Assembly: GCF_947488985.1 (NCBI RefSeq)
Contig: NZ_CANLBV010000005.1
Coordinates: forward strand, 1-64,000
Length of the DNA stretch: 64,000 bases
Source of the DNA: an uncultured Vibrio sp.
GTDB lineage: Bacteria; Pseudomonadota; Gammaproteobacteria; Enterobacterales; Vibrionaceae
Reading direction: 5' to 3'
The translations under genes were made by a program, and so were the position numbers. Under the pieces are notes generated by a model. It was not told where the DNA came from. It saw nothing but the letters and a program-made list of their open reading frames with translations, and made no database searches. Below are positions 18,400 through 29,223 of this stretch, one piece after another; position 1 is the first letter of the stretch, and each line of letters begins with the position of its first letter.

Positions 18400-18659
18400 T
18401 GATGCATGTCCTTTTGAATATCATATTAGCTGAATGCAATATACTTCTAGTCACACAATATATTACAACCACTTAGCAATAAACATCATTGATGATTTAA
18501 GCGAACATAAATCACCCAATCCAACAGAAATAGCCTCACCATACGATGATTAATTATTCAATTTGGGATCAGTTATCAATTCTATTTATTTGATGTTGCC
18601 TGACTTGAAAATGCGCACTAAGGTGAAGGTAGAGAACGTTATGAATATATAGGTTAATT

Positions 18660-18890
18660 ATGAAGTACAACGCTGAACATATTGCTGATTTAAACCTCCT
18701 TCTACAATTTGATGTCAGTAGCTCGGCTACGGGTATTAAAGTTCATCAAGAAGCTACTCAAGAAACTCAAGACGCGGTTAAGCGACTATTTGAAAAGAAC
18801 CTTTGTACTCAGCCCGACGGCGGTTATCTTACCGATGAAGGGATTGAAATTGCAGAGCGTGCAGACAAGTTACTGCGCGTGCTGAAATAA
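18660..18890 (+). CDS. TIGR02647 family small conserved protein
   Basis: This 76-residue soluble protein matches the TIGR02647 family (unknown function). Family features are the N-terminal ELNLLLQFD-like block (DLNLLLQFDVSS), GIKVHQEA, and the C-terminal QPDGGYLTDEGIEIAERA, which looks like a winged-helix tail. It is a single gene with a terminator 20 bp after its stop. Confidence 0.8.
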   Translation: MKYNAEHIADLNLLLQFDVSSSATGIKVHQEATQETQDAVKRLFEKNLCTQPDGGYLTDEGIEIAERADKLLRVLK

Positions 18891-18907
18891 AGCACCTTGT
18901 TCTAGTA

Positions 18908-18943
18908 AAAACTCCACTTGCTTCGGCCGTGGAGTTTTTTCAT
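18908..18943 (+). terminator. Terminator after the TIGR02647 gene
   Basis: AAACTCCAC pairs with GTGGAGTTT around a GC-rich loop and is followed by TTTTTTC. Confidence 0.8.
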
Positions 18944-19004
18944 TTTTGAACAAAGGTTTATTAGGCTTATTTTGAGCCTCTTTGCTTGCAGTTATGAGGA
19001 ACAC

Positions 19005-19859
19005 ATGGCTTCTATATTTATCGTCGGTGCTGGATGGGTAGGCGCACCTTTATCTGAACATCTAGAGAAACATAATAACCAAGTGGTGGTCACGAAAACG
19101 ACCCAAGCAGGGGCCGATGCCATTGGTAACGAACGCATTCCGTGTGAAGTCTTTAGCTTTGACTCATCGGAGCCTACTCACGCGGTTGAACGGCTCTACT
19201 CTCTTCTGCTTGATCATCATACTGAAATTGTTATCGGTAGCTTCCCGCCGGGCTTTAGGAAAGGCGCAGGGCAAGAATACGCGAGCTACTGGCAACAGCT
19301 AACCACTGCATGTAAAAAAGCGAATGTGAAGAAAATAATCATGATCAGCTCAACTACCGTCTACCCTACCAAACCCGGTATATTGTATGAAAAAGATGCA
19401 TCGTTCGCGCTCTCAACCTCCGATAGCGAGCACGCAGCCTCATTTTCCAATAACGCCCGAATCATGCTACAAGCTGAGCAGTCAGTGATTGGTTGTGGTA
19501 TCAACTACACCATTCTTCGTTTTAGTGGGTTAATTGGGCCAAGCCGTCACCCCTCAAGATTTGCAAGCAAATTGAAGCAAGTGAGCACTCAAGCGCCTGC
19601 CAATATACTTCATCTAGCCGACGCGATAGGTGCCGTCGATTTTGCGATCAGCCAGCTGCCTAACGAAGTGGTAAATGTAACCACACCACACACCGTAAGC
19701 AAGGCAGAATTTTACGCTGCGGCACTTAAAAGCGCGAGCAGTAGTGAGCCACTGCCGCCTGTGGTCGATACGCCAGACAAACAAATATCGTCCAAAAAGA
19801 TTGTCGACTTGGGGTATTCGTTCAAATTTGAATCCACACTGGACGCCCTTGATGACTAA
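19005..19859 (+). CDS. NAD(P)-binding epimerase/dehydratase-like protein (YeeZ type)
   Basis: This is an extended short-chain dehydrogenase-like protein of 284 residues. The N-terminal Rossmann glycine motif is IFIVGAGWVGAPLSEHL (the GxGxxG spacing is GAGWVG). A strand with MISSTTVYPTKPG resembles the catalytic SSTxVY segment of YeeZ relatives. I chose the ATG at 19005 because GAGG lies 6 nt before it and the glycine motif starts right after it. An upstream in-frame start would add 29 residues that overlap the preceding terminator. It overlaps the next gene by 8 bp. The substrate is unknown. Confidence 0.82.
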   Translation: MASIFIVGAGWVGAPLSEHLEKHNNQVVVTKTTQAGADAIGNERIPCEVFSFDSSEPTHAVERLYSLLLDHHTEIVIGSFPPGFRKGAGQEYASYWQQLTTACKKANVKKIIMISSTTVYPTKPGILYEKDASFALSTSDSEHAASFSNNARIMLQAEQSVIGCGINYTILRFSGLIGPSRHPSRFASKLKQVSTQAPANILHLADAIGAVDFAISQLPNEVVNVTTPHTVSKAEFYAAALKSASSSEPLPPVVDTPDKQISSKKIVDLGYSFKFESTLDALDD

Positions 19860-20517
19860 ACAATCTACAAAGCAGAAAAACCCCAAGGTTAAGCTGCATC
19901 GGGCTATCGATACCTTGTGGAATTTTATGGCAATGAACCATAAGGTCGAACCTTCAGACTGTATTTTTGTGTTGTGCAGTAACGACACTCGCGTCGCGGA
20001 ATACGCAGCCAAGCTTTATCACCAAAAAATCGCACCTTACATTATTTTTTCTGGCGGTGTTGGACGCTTTACACAAGGCACTTTTGAACGCTCGGAAGCG
20101 GAAACATTCGCCGCAGTTGCTCGTGACTGTGGCGTGCCAGACGCTGACATAATCCTTGAGAAACGTGCGACCAACTCAGGGGAAAATGTGCGCTTTACCT
20201 ATGAGCTGCTAGCTGAGCGTGGGCTATCACCTAACAAGCTGACCTTAGTGCAAAAACCTTTTATGGAGAAACGCACCTACGCCACCTTTACCAAACAATG
20301 GCCTGATGCAACTTCACAGATAACCGTGACATCACAATGGCAAAATTGGGATGATTACTTTAACGAAGAGTTGCCGTTAGACATGGTATTAGGGGCTCTG
20401 ATTGCAGATTATGAAAGAATTAAAGCCTACCCTGCTCAAGGCTTTCAAATTGAGATGCCCATCCCTGACGACGTTGACCACGCCTATCAAGCATTAAAGA
20501 CGCTCGGTTTCGAATAA
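19852..20517 (+). CDS. YdcF/SanA-like DUF218 family protein
   Basis: This 221-residue protein has the DUF218 fold seen in YdcF, SanA and ElyC. Visible blocks are DCIFVLCSNDTRVAEYAAKLYH, IIFSGGVGRF, SEAETFAAVARDCGVPDADIILEKRATNSGENVRF (the family's E...T..N...N region) and a C-terminal TSQWQNWDDYF. There is no signal peptide or membrane helix, so it should be cytoplasmic like YdcF, which binds S-adenosylmethionine. The ATG at 19852 overlaps the end of the preceding gene (ATGACTAA), which points to coupled translation. Confidence 0.85.
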   Translation: MTKQSTKQKNPKVKLHRAIDTLWNFMAMNHKVEPSDCIFVLCSNDTRVAEYAAKLYHQKIAPYIIFSGGVGRFTQGTFERSEAETFAAVARDCGVPDADIILEKRATNSGENVRFTYELLAERGLSPNKLTLVQKPFMEKRTYATFTKQWPDATSQITVTSQWQNWDDYFNEELPLDMVLGALIADYERIKAYPAQGFQIEMPIPDDVDHAYQALKTLGFE

Positions 20518-20561
20518 ATCAAAAGCTCAACTTCGAATAAAGAAACGGCATAGGCTCAATA

Positions 20562-20597
20562 AAAAACGGTGACACTGGGCCACCGTTTTTTATTCGT
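20562..20597. terminator. Bidirectional terminator between the DUF218 gene and tdk
   Basis: The stem AAAAACGGTG pairs with CACCGTTTTT around a short loop, with A/T runs on both sides. It serves two convergent genes. Confidence 0.8.
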
Positions 20598-20624
20598 TTT
20601 AGTAAGTTCAGCAAAGATAGGTAC

Positions 20625-21203
20625 TTATTTACCTAGCGCTTCTTTGTAATGCAGGCGACAAACGGAAACGTATTTGTCGTTACCACCAATCGCTACTTGA
20701 TCACCTTCAGCAATCGCTACACCATGCTCATCGGTACGAATCACCATGTTAGCTTTGCGCCCACAATGACAAATCGTTTTTAGCTCGACGAGCTTGTCAG
20801 CCCAAGACAGTAAGTAACGGCTACCTTCAAACAGCTCACCTAAGAAATCGGTACGTAAACCGTAACAAAGCACCGGAATATGCAGCTTATCAACCACCTC
20901 AGTGAGTTGGTAAACCTGCTCTTTCGATAAAAACTGGCACTCATCTACCAATACACAATGACGTTTTTCGATCTCGTTTAGCTCTTGGATCGCATCGAAT
21001 AGGTTGGTATCACTTTTATAAAGCTGAGCTTCAGATTGCAGACCAATTCTTGAACTCACTTTGCCCGTCCCGTAGCGATCATCTAACGCTGCGGTAAAAA
21101 TCACGGGGGTCATGCCACGTTCTTGATAGTTGAATGAAGATTGAAGGAGCGTTGTTGACTTACCCGCATTCATTGCCGAGTAATAAAAATACATCTGAGC
21201 CAC
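20625..21203 (-). CDS. tdk: Thymidine kinase
   Basis: Thymidine kinase phosphorylates thymidine (and deoxyuridine) in the pyrimidine salvage pathway. The 192 residues fit type II bacterial Tdk. The P-loop is SAMNAGKST, the Walker B-like motif is LVDECQFLS, and zinc-binding cysteines are CHCGRKANM and SVCRLHYKE. The start is a GTG at 21203 (residues [15 protein letters not shown] match E. coli), with AGGA about 9 nt upstream. The ATG three codons later is less likely. Confidence 0.96.
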   Translation of the reverse strand: MAQMYFYYSAMNAGKSTTLLQSSFNYQERGMTPVIFTAALDDRYGTGKVSSRIGLQSEAQLYKSDTNLFDAIQELNEIEKRHCVLVDECQFLSKEQVYQLTEVVDKLHIPVLCYGLRTDFLGELFEGSRYLLSWADKLVELKTICHCGRKANMVIRTDEHGVAIAEGDQVAIGGNDKYVSVCRLHYKEALGK

Positions 21204-21261
21204 AGAAATATTCCTGTTAAGTAAAAATTGAAGATAGAAAAAAGGGCTAGAAAAAAGGGCT

Positions 21262-21289
21262 GAATGAAAATCAGCCCTTTCCTAAGATT
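21262..21289 (-). terminator. Terminator after cysS
   Basis: AAAGGGCTGA pairs with TCAGCCCTTT around GTGAATGAAAA-type loop sequence directly after the cysS stop. It is a moderate hairpin followed by a T-rich stretch on the minus strand. Confidence 0.55.
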
Positions 21290-22674
21290 TACTTACGACG
21301 CCAAGTCGTACCTTCTGGGCCATCTTCTAGAACAATACCCAGTTCGTTTAGCTTGTCACGAGCAAGGTCGGCATTTGCCCAGTCCTTTGACGCACGAGAA
21401 TCATTACGCAGTTTAATCAGCGCTTCGATTTCAGCGACTTCGTCATCGTTACCTGCCGCATCACCTTTTAAGAAAGCTTCTGGATCTTGGTGAAGAATGC
21501 CGATGATATCCGCCAGTTCACGCATCAATGCACCCAGTGCACTCGCTTTTTCGATGCTTTCCGTTTTAAGACGGTTAATATCACGAGCCATTTCAAACAG
21601 CACTGAATAAGCTTCAGGTGTGTTAAAATCATCGTTCATCGCTGTCGAGAAACGAGTCACGTACTCTTCACCACCAGCAGGTGCAGCGGTAAGGTCTAGG
21701 CCGCGAAGTGACGTATATAGACGCTCTAGTGATGCACGAGCTTGGTTTAGATTATCTTCGCTGTAGTTCAGCTGGCTACGGTAGTGACCAGACATTAGGA
21801 AGTAACGCACCGTTTCAGCATCGTAATGTGCCAATACGTCACGAATTGTGAAGAAGTTACCTAGTGATTTTGACATCTTCTCTTTGTCTACCATCACCAT
21901 ACCACTGTGCATCCAAGTATTTACATACTGAGTGCCGTGCGCGCAGCAAGACTGTGCGATTTCGTTTTCGTGGTGAGGGAACTGTAGATCTGAACCACCA
22001 CCGTGAATATCGAAGTGGTTACCAAGAATAGAAGAGTTCATTGCTGAACATTCGATGTGCCAACCTGGACGACCCGGTCCCCATGGCGATTCCCAAGTAG
22101 GTTCGCCAGGCTTTGACATCTTCCAAAGAACGAAATCGAGTGGGCTACGTTTTGCTGATTCAATATCAACACGCGCACCAGCTTGAAGCTGGTCGAGGTC
22201 TTGCTTAGAAAGCTTACCGTATTCGTCAAATTTCTTTACTTCGAACATCACGTCGCCGTTGCTTGCCACATAAGCGAAACCACGTTCAATCAGCTTTTCA
22301 ACAAGCTCGATGATTTCAGTGATGTATTCTGTAGCACGAGGCTCTACATCTGGGCGTTTCATATTCAATGCATCGAAATCTGCATGCATTTCACCAATCA
22401 AGCGCTCAGTTAAAGAATCACAAGACTCGCCGTTTTCGTTAGCGCGTTTGATGATCTTGTCATCGATATCAGTAATGTTACGAACGAAGTTCAAATCGTA
22501 ACCAAGGTAACGAAGGTAACGAGTTACTACGTCGAAAGAAACGAACGTACGGCCATGACCAATATGACAGAGATCGTATATGGTTACCCCACAGACATAC
22601 ATACCGACTTTGCCAGCTGTAATTGGTTTGAATTCCTCTTTCTGTCTTGTGAGCGTGTTATATATCTTCAGCAT
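21289..22674 (-). CDS. cysS: Cysteinyl-tRNA synthetase
   Basis: CysS charges tRNA-Cys with cysteine. It is a class I synthetase of 461 residues, the usual length. The HIGH motif appears as CHIGHGRT and the KMSKS loop as KEKMSKSLG. Zinc-binding residues include the first Cys in [19 protein letters not shown] and [11 protein letters not shown]. The C-terminal anticodon-binding part ends in GTTWRRK. It is a single gene divergent from ppiB. Confidence 0.97.
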   Translation of the reverse strand: MLKIYNTLTRQKEEFKPITAGKVGMYVCGVTIYDLCHIGHGRTFVSFDVVTRYLRYLGYDLNFVRNITDIDDKIIKRANENGESCDSLTERLIGEMHADFDALNMKRPDVEPRATEYITEIIELVEKLIERGFAYVASNGDVMFEVKKFDEYGKLSKQDLDQLQAGARVDIESAKRSPLDFVLWKMSKPGEPTWESPWGPGRPGWHIECSAMNSSILGNHFDIHGGGSDLQFPHHENEIAQSCCAHGTQYVNTWMHSGMVMVDKEKMSKSLGNFFTIRDVLAHYDAETVRYFLMSGHYRSQLNYSEDNLNQARASLERLYTSLRGLDLTAAPAGGEEYVTRFSTAMNDDFNTPEAYSVLFEMARDINRLKTESIEKASALGALMRELADIIGILHQDPEAFLKGDAAGNDDEVAEIEALIKLRNDSRASKDWANADLARDKLNELGIVLEDGPEGTTWRRK

Positions 22675-22864
22675 GATCTCTATCTATTTTATGGATTAAT
22701 CAAAAATAAGCTCGCAGTATAACAAGTCATACCTTAATAGGTAATCCCCCAAAGCAGGAATTACCTCAAACATCTGAGTTAAGTGAATGATTTGGTGATT
22801 TGAAAGTCCGCCAACATGCGCTAGAATTCGAACTTCATATTAAAAAGACAGTAAGGTAACAATC

Positions 22865-23359
22865 ATGATCATCCTTCACACAAATTTTGGTGACATCAAA
22901 GTTCAACTTAACGAAGAAAAAGCACCAGAAACAAGCGCAAACTTTCTACAGTATTGCCGTGACGGTTTCTACGACAACACACTATTCCACCGTGTTATCG
23001 ATGGTTTCATGATTCAAGGCGGTGGCATGACTTCTGGCCTTAAAGAAAAAACGACTCGCGCTACAATCAAGAACGAAGCAAACAACGGCCTAGCTAACAA
23101 AGTAGGTACACTTGCAATGGCTCGTACTATGGAACCACATTCAGCGAGCTCTCAGTTCTTCATCAACGTGAACGACAACTCTTTCCTAAACTTCCGTAGC
23201 GAAAGCCTAGACGGTTGGGGTTACTGTGTATTCGCAGAAGTTGTTGAAGGTATGGACATCGTAAACAAGATTAAAGGTGTTAGCACTGGTTCTATGGGTA
23301 TGCACCAAGATGTACCTCTAGAAGAAGTGATCATCACTGGTACTACAATCGAAGCTTAA
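22865..23359 (+). CDS. ppiB: Peptidyl-prolyl cis-trans isomerase B (cyclophilin)
   Basis: PpiB is a cytoplasmic cyclophilin that speeds proline isomerisation during protein folding. Its 164 residues are the full length of the short bacterial form, with no signal peptide. The active-site stretches [14 protein letters not shown] and [16 protein letters not shown] are intact. Codon use looks strongly biased, as expected for an abundant protein. It is followed by a terminator and then lpxH in the same direction. Confidence 0.97.
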   Translation: MIILHTNFGDIKVQLNEEKAPETSANFLQYCRDGFYDNTLFHRVIDGFMIQGGGMTSGLKEKTTRATIKNEANNGLANKVGTLAMARTMEPHSASSQFFINVNDNSFLNFRSESLDGWGYCVFAEVVEGMDIVNKIKGVSTGSMGMHQDVPLEEVIITGTTIEA

Positions 23360-23418
23360 TTACTCGCTTTCGGTTAATATTAATCATTACCATTGGTGAA
23401 CCGATAAATCAGGATACA

Positions 23419-23441
23419 GGGAGCGAATCGCTCCCTTTTTT
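23419..23441 (+). terminator. Terminator of ppiB, abutting lpxH
   Basis: GGGAGCG (23419-23425) pairs with CGCTCCC (23429-23435) around a 3-nt loop and is followed by TTTTTT. It ends only 7 nt before the lpxH ATG. Confidence 0.85.
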
Positions 23442-23447
23442 AGACCT

Positions 23448-24182
23448 ATGAAAACATATTTTATATCAGATCTGCACTTAGCCCCGTCGCGACCAGACAT
23501 CACAGATTGTTTCTTAACCTTCATGAAAAACGAAGCAGTAGAAGCGGATGCACTTTACGTATTAGGCGACCTTTTCGAGTTCTGGATTGGTGACGACGAT
23601 AAGAGTGAGTTCGCGACTTCTATCCGCCAAGCGTTTATCGACTTAGTGAAAACAGGCGTGCCTTGTTACTTCACTCAAGGGAACCGTGACTTCTTAGTCG
23701 GCAAAAAATTTGGTAAGCAAACGGGCGTACAACTTCTCGACGAAGTTTCTACGATCGATATCTACGGGCAAAAAGCGGTGGTGTTGCATGGTGATACCCT
23801 ATGTACTGAAGATATAAAGTACCTCGCCTTTCGCGAAAAAGTGCATCAACCATGGTTACAATGGGTCTTCAACCGAATTCCATTTTTCATCAAGAAGAAA
23901 ATTGTTTCGAAGGTTCAATCCGATATCAAGGACGACAAGCAGACTAAGTCTTTAGACATCATGGACGTAACACAACAAGAAGTTGAAAATGTGATGGCGC
24001 AAAATAATGTAGATCTCATGATCCACGGCCATACTCATCGACCAGACATCCATACATTCAATGCTAACAATTGCACTAAAACCCGTATCGTACTTGGTGA
24101 TTGGTACACGCAGGGTTCAGTTCTGGTATTCACTCCGCAAAGTTTTGAACTACAGAATCGTGAGTTTAGCAACCGCTTTTAA
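23448..24182 (+). CDS. lpxH: UDP-2,3-diacylglucosamine diphosphatase LpxH
   Basis: LpxH hydrolyses UDP-2,3-diacylglucosamine to lipid X in lipid A synthesis and acts as a peripheral membrane enzyme. The 244-residue calcineurin-like phosphoesterase shows every metal-binding motif: [21 protein letters not shown], and HGHTHRP near the end. The start matches family N-termini, yet no Shine-Dalgarno is visible, because the ppiB terminator ends 7 nt upstream. Confidence 0.96.
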   Translation: MKTYFISDLHLAPSRPDITDCFLTFMKNEAVEADALYVLGDLFEFWIGDDDKSEFATSIRQAFIDLVKTGVPCYFTQGNRDFLVGKKFGKQTGVQLLDEVSTIDIYGQKAVVLHGDTLCTEDIKYLAFREKVHQPWLQWVFNRIPFFIKKKIVSKVQSDIKDDKQTKSLDIMDVTQQEVENVMAQNNVDLMIHGHTHRPDIHTFNANNCTKTRIVLGDWYTQGSVLVFTPQSFELQNREFSNRF

Positions 24183-24305
24183 CGTCACTTTTCACCTTTC
24201 ACATTGATTATTATTGTCGGTCAGACTTTCTAAGATTGTAGATGGTAATTTTTCTCCAATTAGCTATTATCTCTGTATCAGAACTAAACCGAACACAATA
24301 CGAAG

Positions 24306-25523
24306 TTGAAATATTCATATGTAGCGCGTCAGCCAATACTCGATGCTGACAAGAAAACCATAGGTTACGAGTTGCTATTCAGGGACGGCCCTAAGAACAC
24401 TTTCCCTGAAGTAGAACCGGAACTCGCTACAAGCCGCTTGCTTTCTGATCACTTTCTATCAACTCACTATAATACCTTGGGTGATAAGCTTGGATTCGTT
24501 AACTTTCCCTATGCAAGCCTAATTAACTTAGTCCCTACTCTGTTCCCCAAAGAAAGCCTCGTGGTAGAGGTCCTTGAGGACTGCAAACCAACAGACGAAT
24601 TGCTTGAGGCCATTAAAGTTATCTATGACGCCGGCTATACCATCGCATTAGATGACTTTGTGCCGACTAAATCTTGGAAACGCTTTTTACCTTACGTGTC
24701 AATCATCAAGTTCGATATTCGTTTGATCTCAATATCCAAAGCCTCTATGTTCATGAACTCTCTGAAGGGGCTAGACATCCAGTTTCTCGCTGAAAAGGTT
24801 GAGACTCACGATGAATACCAAGAAGCAAAAAGAGCAGGCTTTACTTATTTCCAAGGCTACTTCTTTAGCAAGCCTGAAATGATTCAAACCAGATCACTCA
24901 ACCCTGCCTTTCTGACGACCGTGCAGCTATTGAAAGAGGTAGCCCACGATCCGATCGACTTCAGTGAGTTAGAGCGTTTGATTACACTTGATGTCACACT
25001 GTCGTACAAGTTGCTGACCTATGTGAACTCAGCAGGCGGTTCTGCGACAACCATCCGTTCATTCCGCCAAGCACTGATTTACCTTGGGGAGCAGAAACTG
25101 CGTAAATTTATCTCCCTCGTCGCAATTGCTTCAGCGAAAGAAGATAAACCCGACTCTCTATACGGGCTGGCGATTCTGAGAGCGCGTCAATGTGAGCTGC
25201 TTATCGAGAAAATGAACGTCAGAATAGAACCAGGTCAAGCATTTTTGATGGGCATGTTCTCTCTGCTTGATTCACTGTTTGACCAACCGTTAAATCAAGT
25301 GCTCGACTCGGTGCCTATCGATGAAGAGATCAAACAAGCTTTAATCCAAAGAAAAGGAATTTTGGGTGCCGTTTTAGCGATGGTGATTGCTTATGAGCAA
25401 GCTCGATGGGAGGAAGCAACACGCATTTGTAAACTGCTCAAGCTAAGTGAAGATCAACTCGGTAAAACCTACGACGAAGCCACTACTTGGGCGCAAGATT
25501 TGTTATCCCCCTCGTTAAAATAG
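24306..25523 (+). CDS. cdgJ: EAL and HDOD domain protein (CdgJ-like)
   Basis: This is a cyclic-di-GMP-related signalling protein of 405 residues, with an N-terminal EAL domain (about 1-200) and a C-terminal HDOD domain (about 200-390). The EAL signature reads ELL (YELLFRDGP). DDF (ALDDFVPT), EKVE (LAEKVETH) and QGYFFSKP are kept. In V. cholerae CdgJ is reported to promote motility; activity of this protein cannot be judged from sequence. The start is TTG at 24306 because KYSYVARQPILD matches relatives and no ATG lies nearby in frame. The ribosome site is weak. Confidence 0.85.
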   Translation: MKYSYVARQPILDADKKTIGYELLFRDGPKNTFPEVEPELATSRLLSDHFLSTHYNTLGDKLGFVNFPYASLINLVPTLFPKESLVVEVLEDCKPTDELLEAIKVIYDAGYTIALDDFVPTKSWKRFLPYVSIIKFDIRLISISKASMFMNSLKGLDIQFLAEKVETHDEYQEAKRAGFTYFQGYFFSKPEMIQTRSLNPAFLTTVQLLKEVAHDPIDFSELERLITLDVTLSYKLLTYVNSAGGSATTIRSFRQALIYLGEQKLRKFISLVAIASAKEDKPDSLYGLAILRARQCELLIEKMNVRIEPGQAFLMGMFSLLDSLFDQPLNQVLDSVPIDEEIKQALIQRKGILGAVLAMVIAYEQARWEEATRICKLLKLSEDQLGKTYDEATTWAQDLLSPSLK

Positions 25524-25621
25524 TCCGTTTCACAGAACGAGTACGCTCCGTAAATATGAGCCAGTCGAAACTCGACTTTGGTAAGCGAACGTTTCTTGAT
25601 AGACTTCTACGCATTCATTTA

Positions 25622-25648
25622 TGGCCTCTTAATAGAGGTCATTTTTAC
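25622..25648 (+). terminator. Terminator after the EAL-HDOD gene
   Basis: GGCCTC pairs with GAGGTC (one G-T) around a 6-nt loop and is followed by ATTTTT. It lies 12 nt before the ychJ-like start. Confidence 0.6.
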
Positions 25649-25659
25649 AGGATCTGACT

Positions 25660-26184
25660 ATGTCTTTATGCCCTTGCGGTAGCGCTAATACTTACCAACA
25701 TTGCTGCGAGCCAGCGCACCTTGATCACCATACCGTTACGACCCCTGAGCAGTTAATGCGTTCTCGATATACCGCACATGTGCTTGGTCTAGTTGACTAT
25801 GTTGTTGCGACTTACCACCCCAACTGTAATGCCCAAGCACAAAAACAAGGCATTACCGAATCCATCGACTGTGATTGGGCAGGCTTGGAAGTCATCAATA
25901 CTACGGTAGGTTCGCACCAAGACGAAGGCTTTGTTGAATTTAAAGCTTACTTCAATGAAGACGGCGCGCAATACTGCATGCAGGAGCGCTCACGCTTTGT
26001 TCGTGAAAACGGCCTGTGGTTCTATATCGACGGTGAGTTCCCAGAGCAAGAAAACGAACATGAAGAGCTAACAGAGCCAGAGATAGATCCTCGCCTAAAC
26101 CAAACCGTTAAGAGCTTCAAGATCGGCCGCAACGACCCATGTATTTGTGGTAGCGGTAAGAAGTACAAGAAATGCTGCGGATAA
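25660..26184 (+). CDS. ychJ: YchJ family protein (UPF0225) with two SEC-C motifs
   Basis: This 174-residue protein matches YchJ. It has a SEC-C zinc motif at each end ([13 protein letters not shown] at the N-terminus and [13 protein letters not shown] at the C-terminus) flanking a NTF2-like domain (YVVATYHP...). SEC-C motifs bind zinc and are shared with SecA. The biochemical role of YchJ is not known. AGGA lies about 8 nt before the ATG. The N- and C-terminal motifs are both complete. Confidence 0.9.
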   Translation: MSLCPCGSANTYQHCCEPAHLDHHTVTTPEQLMRSRYTAHVLGLVDYVVATYHPNCNAQAQKQGITESIDCDWAGLEVINTTVGSHQDEGFVEFKAYFNEDGAQYCMQERSRFVRENGLWFYIDGEFPEQENEHEELTEPEIDPRLNQTVKSFKIGRNDPCICGSGKKYKKCCG

Positions 26185-26327
26185 ATCGCACGACGAGGAA
26201 GTCAGGTTAAGAGAAGATATTCCTGATGTCGCTTAGTCTCCTCGAAATGACAAAGATTGAGAGGTTGAATAGTACCACAGGGACTTAGAAATCTTGAAGC
26301 TTTAAAGCTCTGAGGCTCTTAAAACTA
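26185..26327. other. Intergenic spacer with nested imperfect hairpin
   Basis: CGAGGA (26194-26199) pairs with TCCTCG (26239-26244), and inside it TCAGG (26202-26206) pairs with CCTGA (26222-26226). It resembles the small palindromic intergenic repeats common in Vibrio, but no second copy is seen in this window. Confidence 0.3.
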
Positions 26328-26364
26328 AAAGCCCCGTAAACATGGTTGTTTACAGGGCTTTTAT
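26328..26364. terminator. Terminator of the his operon (bidirectional)
   Basis: AAAAGCCCYGTAAAC pairs with GTTTACAGGGCTTTT across a short loop, with one non-Watson-Crick pair. It lies 37 bp after the hisIE stop on the minus strand. Confidence 0.85.
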
Positions 26365-26400
26365 CTATCTGTTACTTGGTTCGATTAATCTAAACAGAGT

Positions 26401-27047
26401 TTACTTATGACGCTCTTTCAATTTGTTGACCACATCGTTCATCGATAAGCCTTGATCTTGAAGAAGAACCATCAAGTGGTAAATCAAATCCGCAGATTCA
26501 CACACTAATTCCGCCTTATCGCCCGACGTCGCCGCAAGCGCGACTTCAACGCCTTCTTCACCCACTTTTTGCGAAATACGCTTGGTGCCACGGGCATATA
26601 AACTGGCAGTATAAGAAGACTCAGGGTCTGCGTCCTTGCGGGCAGCCAGTAGCTGCTCAAGTTGATGAAGCCACACCATCTGTGTTTCTTCTTGCTTGTC
26701 TCCATCCCAACACGTTGTCGTCCCTGTGTGGCACGTTGGGCCAATGGGATTGACCTTAACCAACAAGGTGTCGTTGTCACAATCCAAGGAAATGTTTTGC
26801 AGTTGTAATACATTACCCGATGTTTCACCTTTGGTCCAAAGACGCTCTTTAGTACGAGAGAAAAACGTCACTTGACCAGTTTCACCTGTTTTCTCAAGTG
26901 CTGCTGGGTTCATGTAACCCATCATCAATACTTGGCTCGATTGATAATCTTGAACAATCGCTGGCACTAAGCCACCTACTTTCTCCCAATCAATACGCTC
27001 TGATAATGCGCCTACTTCTGTTTTTGATAAGCTTACAGGTTCTAAAC

Positions 27048-27051
<4 letters not shown>
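26401..27051 (-). CDS. hisI: Phosphoribosyl-AMP cyclohydrolase / phosphoribosyl-ATP pyrophosphatase
   Basis: This is the bifunctional HisIE enzyme for the second and third steps of histidine synthesis. The N-terminal cyclohydrolase domain contains [11 protein letters not shown] and the metal-binding DCDNDTLL and CHTGTTTCW. The C-terminal pyrophosphatase domain has the [13 protein letters not shown] and [13 protein letters not shown] helices. The start is GTG, overlapping the hisF stop as GTGA. It is the last gene of the operon, 216 residues. Confidence 0.97.
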
Positions 27052-28540
<1,489 letters not shown>

Positions 28541-28583
28541 TTACATTCCTTATATGGCAACGTTAACCGCTGCCTAATCCTTA

Positions 28584-29198
28584 TTACAATTCCAAGAAGT
28601 TCTGAATCAGCTTAGAGCCAGCTTTCGACGAGCGCTCTGGGTGGAACTGAACACCATAATAGTTACCACTTTGCACTGCGGCGGTGAACGGATTACCGTA
28701 ATCACATTGTGCGATTGTGTAGTCGCCCACTGGCATTGCGAAACTATGAACAAAGTAGAAGTACTCGCCCTCTTCAATATCTTTAAATAGAGGGTGATTA
28801 GGTGTTGCCGTGACGGTGTTCCAACCCATGTGTGGTAATGGTAAGTCGTCCGTTTCAAGTAAACGAACTTCACCATCACACAAACCTAGACATTCAACTA
28901 ACTCGTCAGCCTTTTGGCCTTTCTCTTGAGACAGTTTGCCTAACAATTGCATACCTAAACAGATACCCAGCAGAGGCTTCTCTACTTGCCTCACAAGAGA
29001 TACAAGGTCACGCTCTTGCAGGTTCTTCATTGCCTCACTTGCTGTACCTACACCGGGCAGGAAAAGCTTGTCGGCGGCAAGGACCACTTCTGGTTCTTTT
29101 GAAATCTCAACTGCGTAACCCAAACGTTCAATGGCAAATTTCACCGAAGAGACGTTAGCACACCCAGTATCAATAATGACGACTTTTTGATCTTTCAT
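28584..29198 (-). CDS. hisH: Imidazole glycerol phosphate synthase glutaminase subunit
   Basis: HisH is the class I glutamine amidotransferase that feeds ammonia to HisF. The catalytic triad is visible as Cys in [10 protein letters not shown] and His/Glu in VQFHPERSS. The ATG at 29198 is preferred (204 residues, the normal length) because AAGGA lies 7-8 nt before it and [12 protein letters not shown] matches the family start. A longer frame to 29330 would run into hisB. Confidence 0.97.
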   Translation of the reverse strand: MKDQKVVIIDTGCANVSSVKFAIERLGYAVEISKEPEVVLAADKLFLPGVGTASEAMKNLQERDLVSLVRQVEKPLLGICLGMQLLGKLSQEKGQKADELVECLGLCDGEVRLLETDDLPLPHMGWNTVTATPNHPLFKDIEEGEYFYFVHSFAMPVGDYTIAQCDYGNPFTAAVQSGNYYGVQFHPERSSKAGSKLIQNFLEL

Positions 29199-29223
29199 TG
29201 TTTTTTCCTTGCTAACGCTAGCT

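Noticed and set aside
19614-20012. 132-codon minus-strand ORF
   Set aside because: It lies opposite the epimerase-like and DUF218 genes, which have ribosome sites and family motifs.
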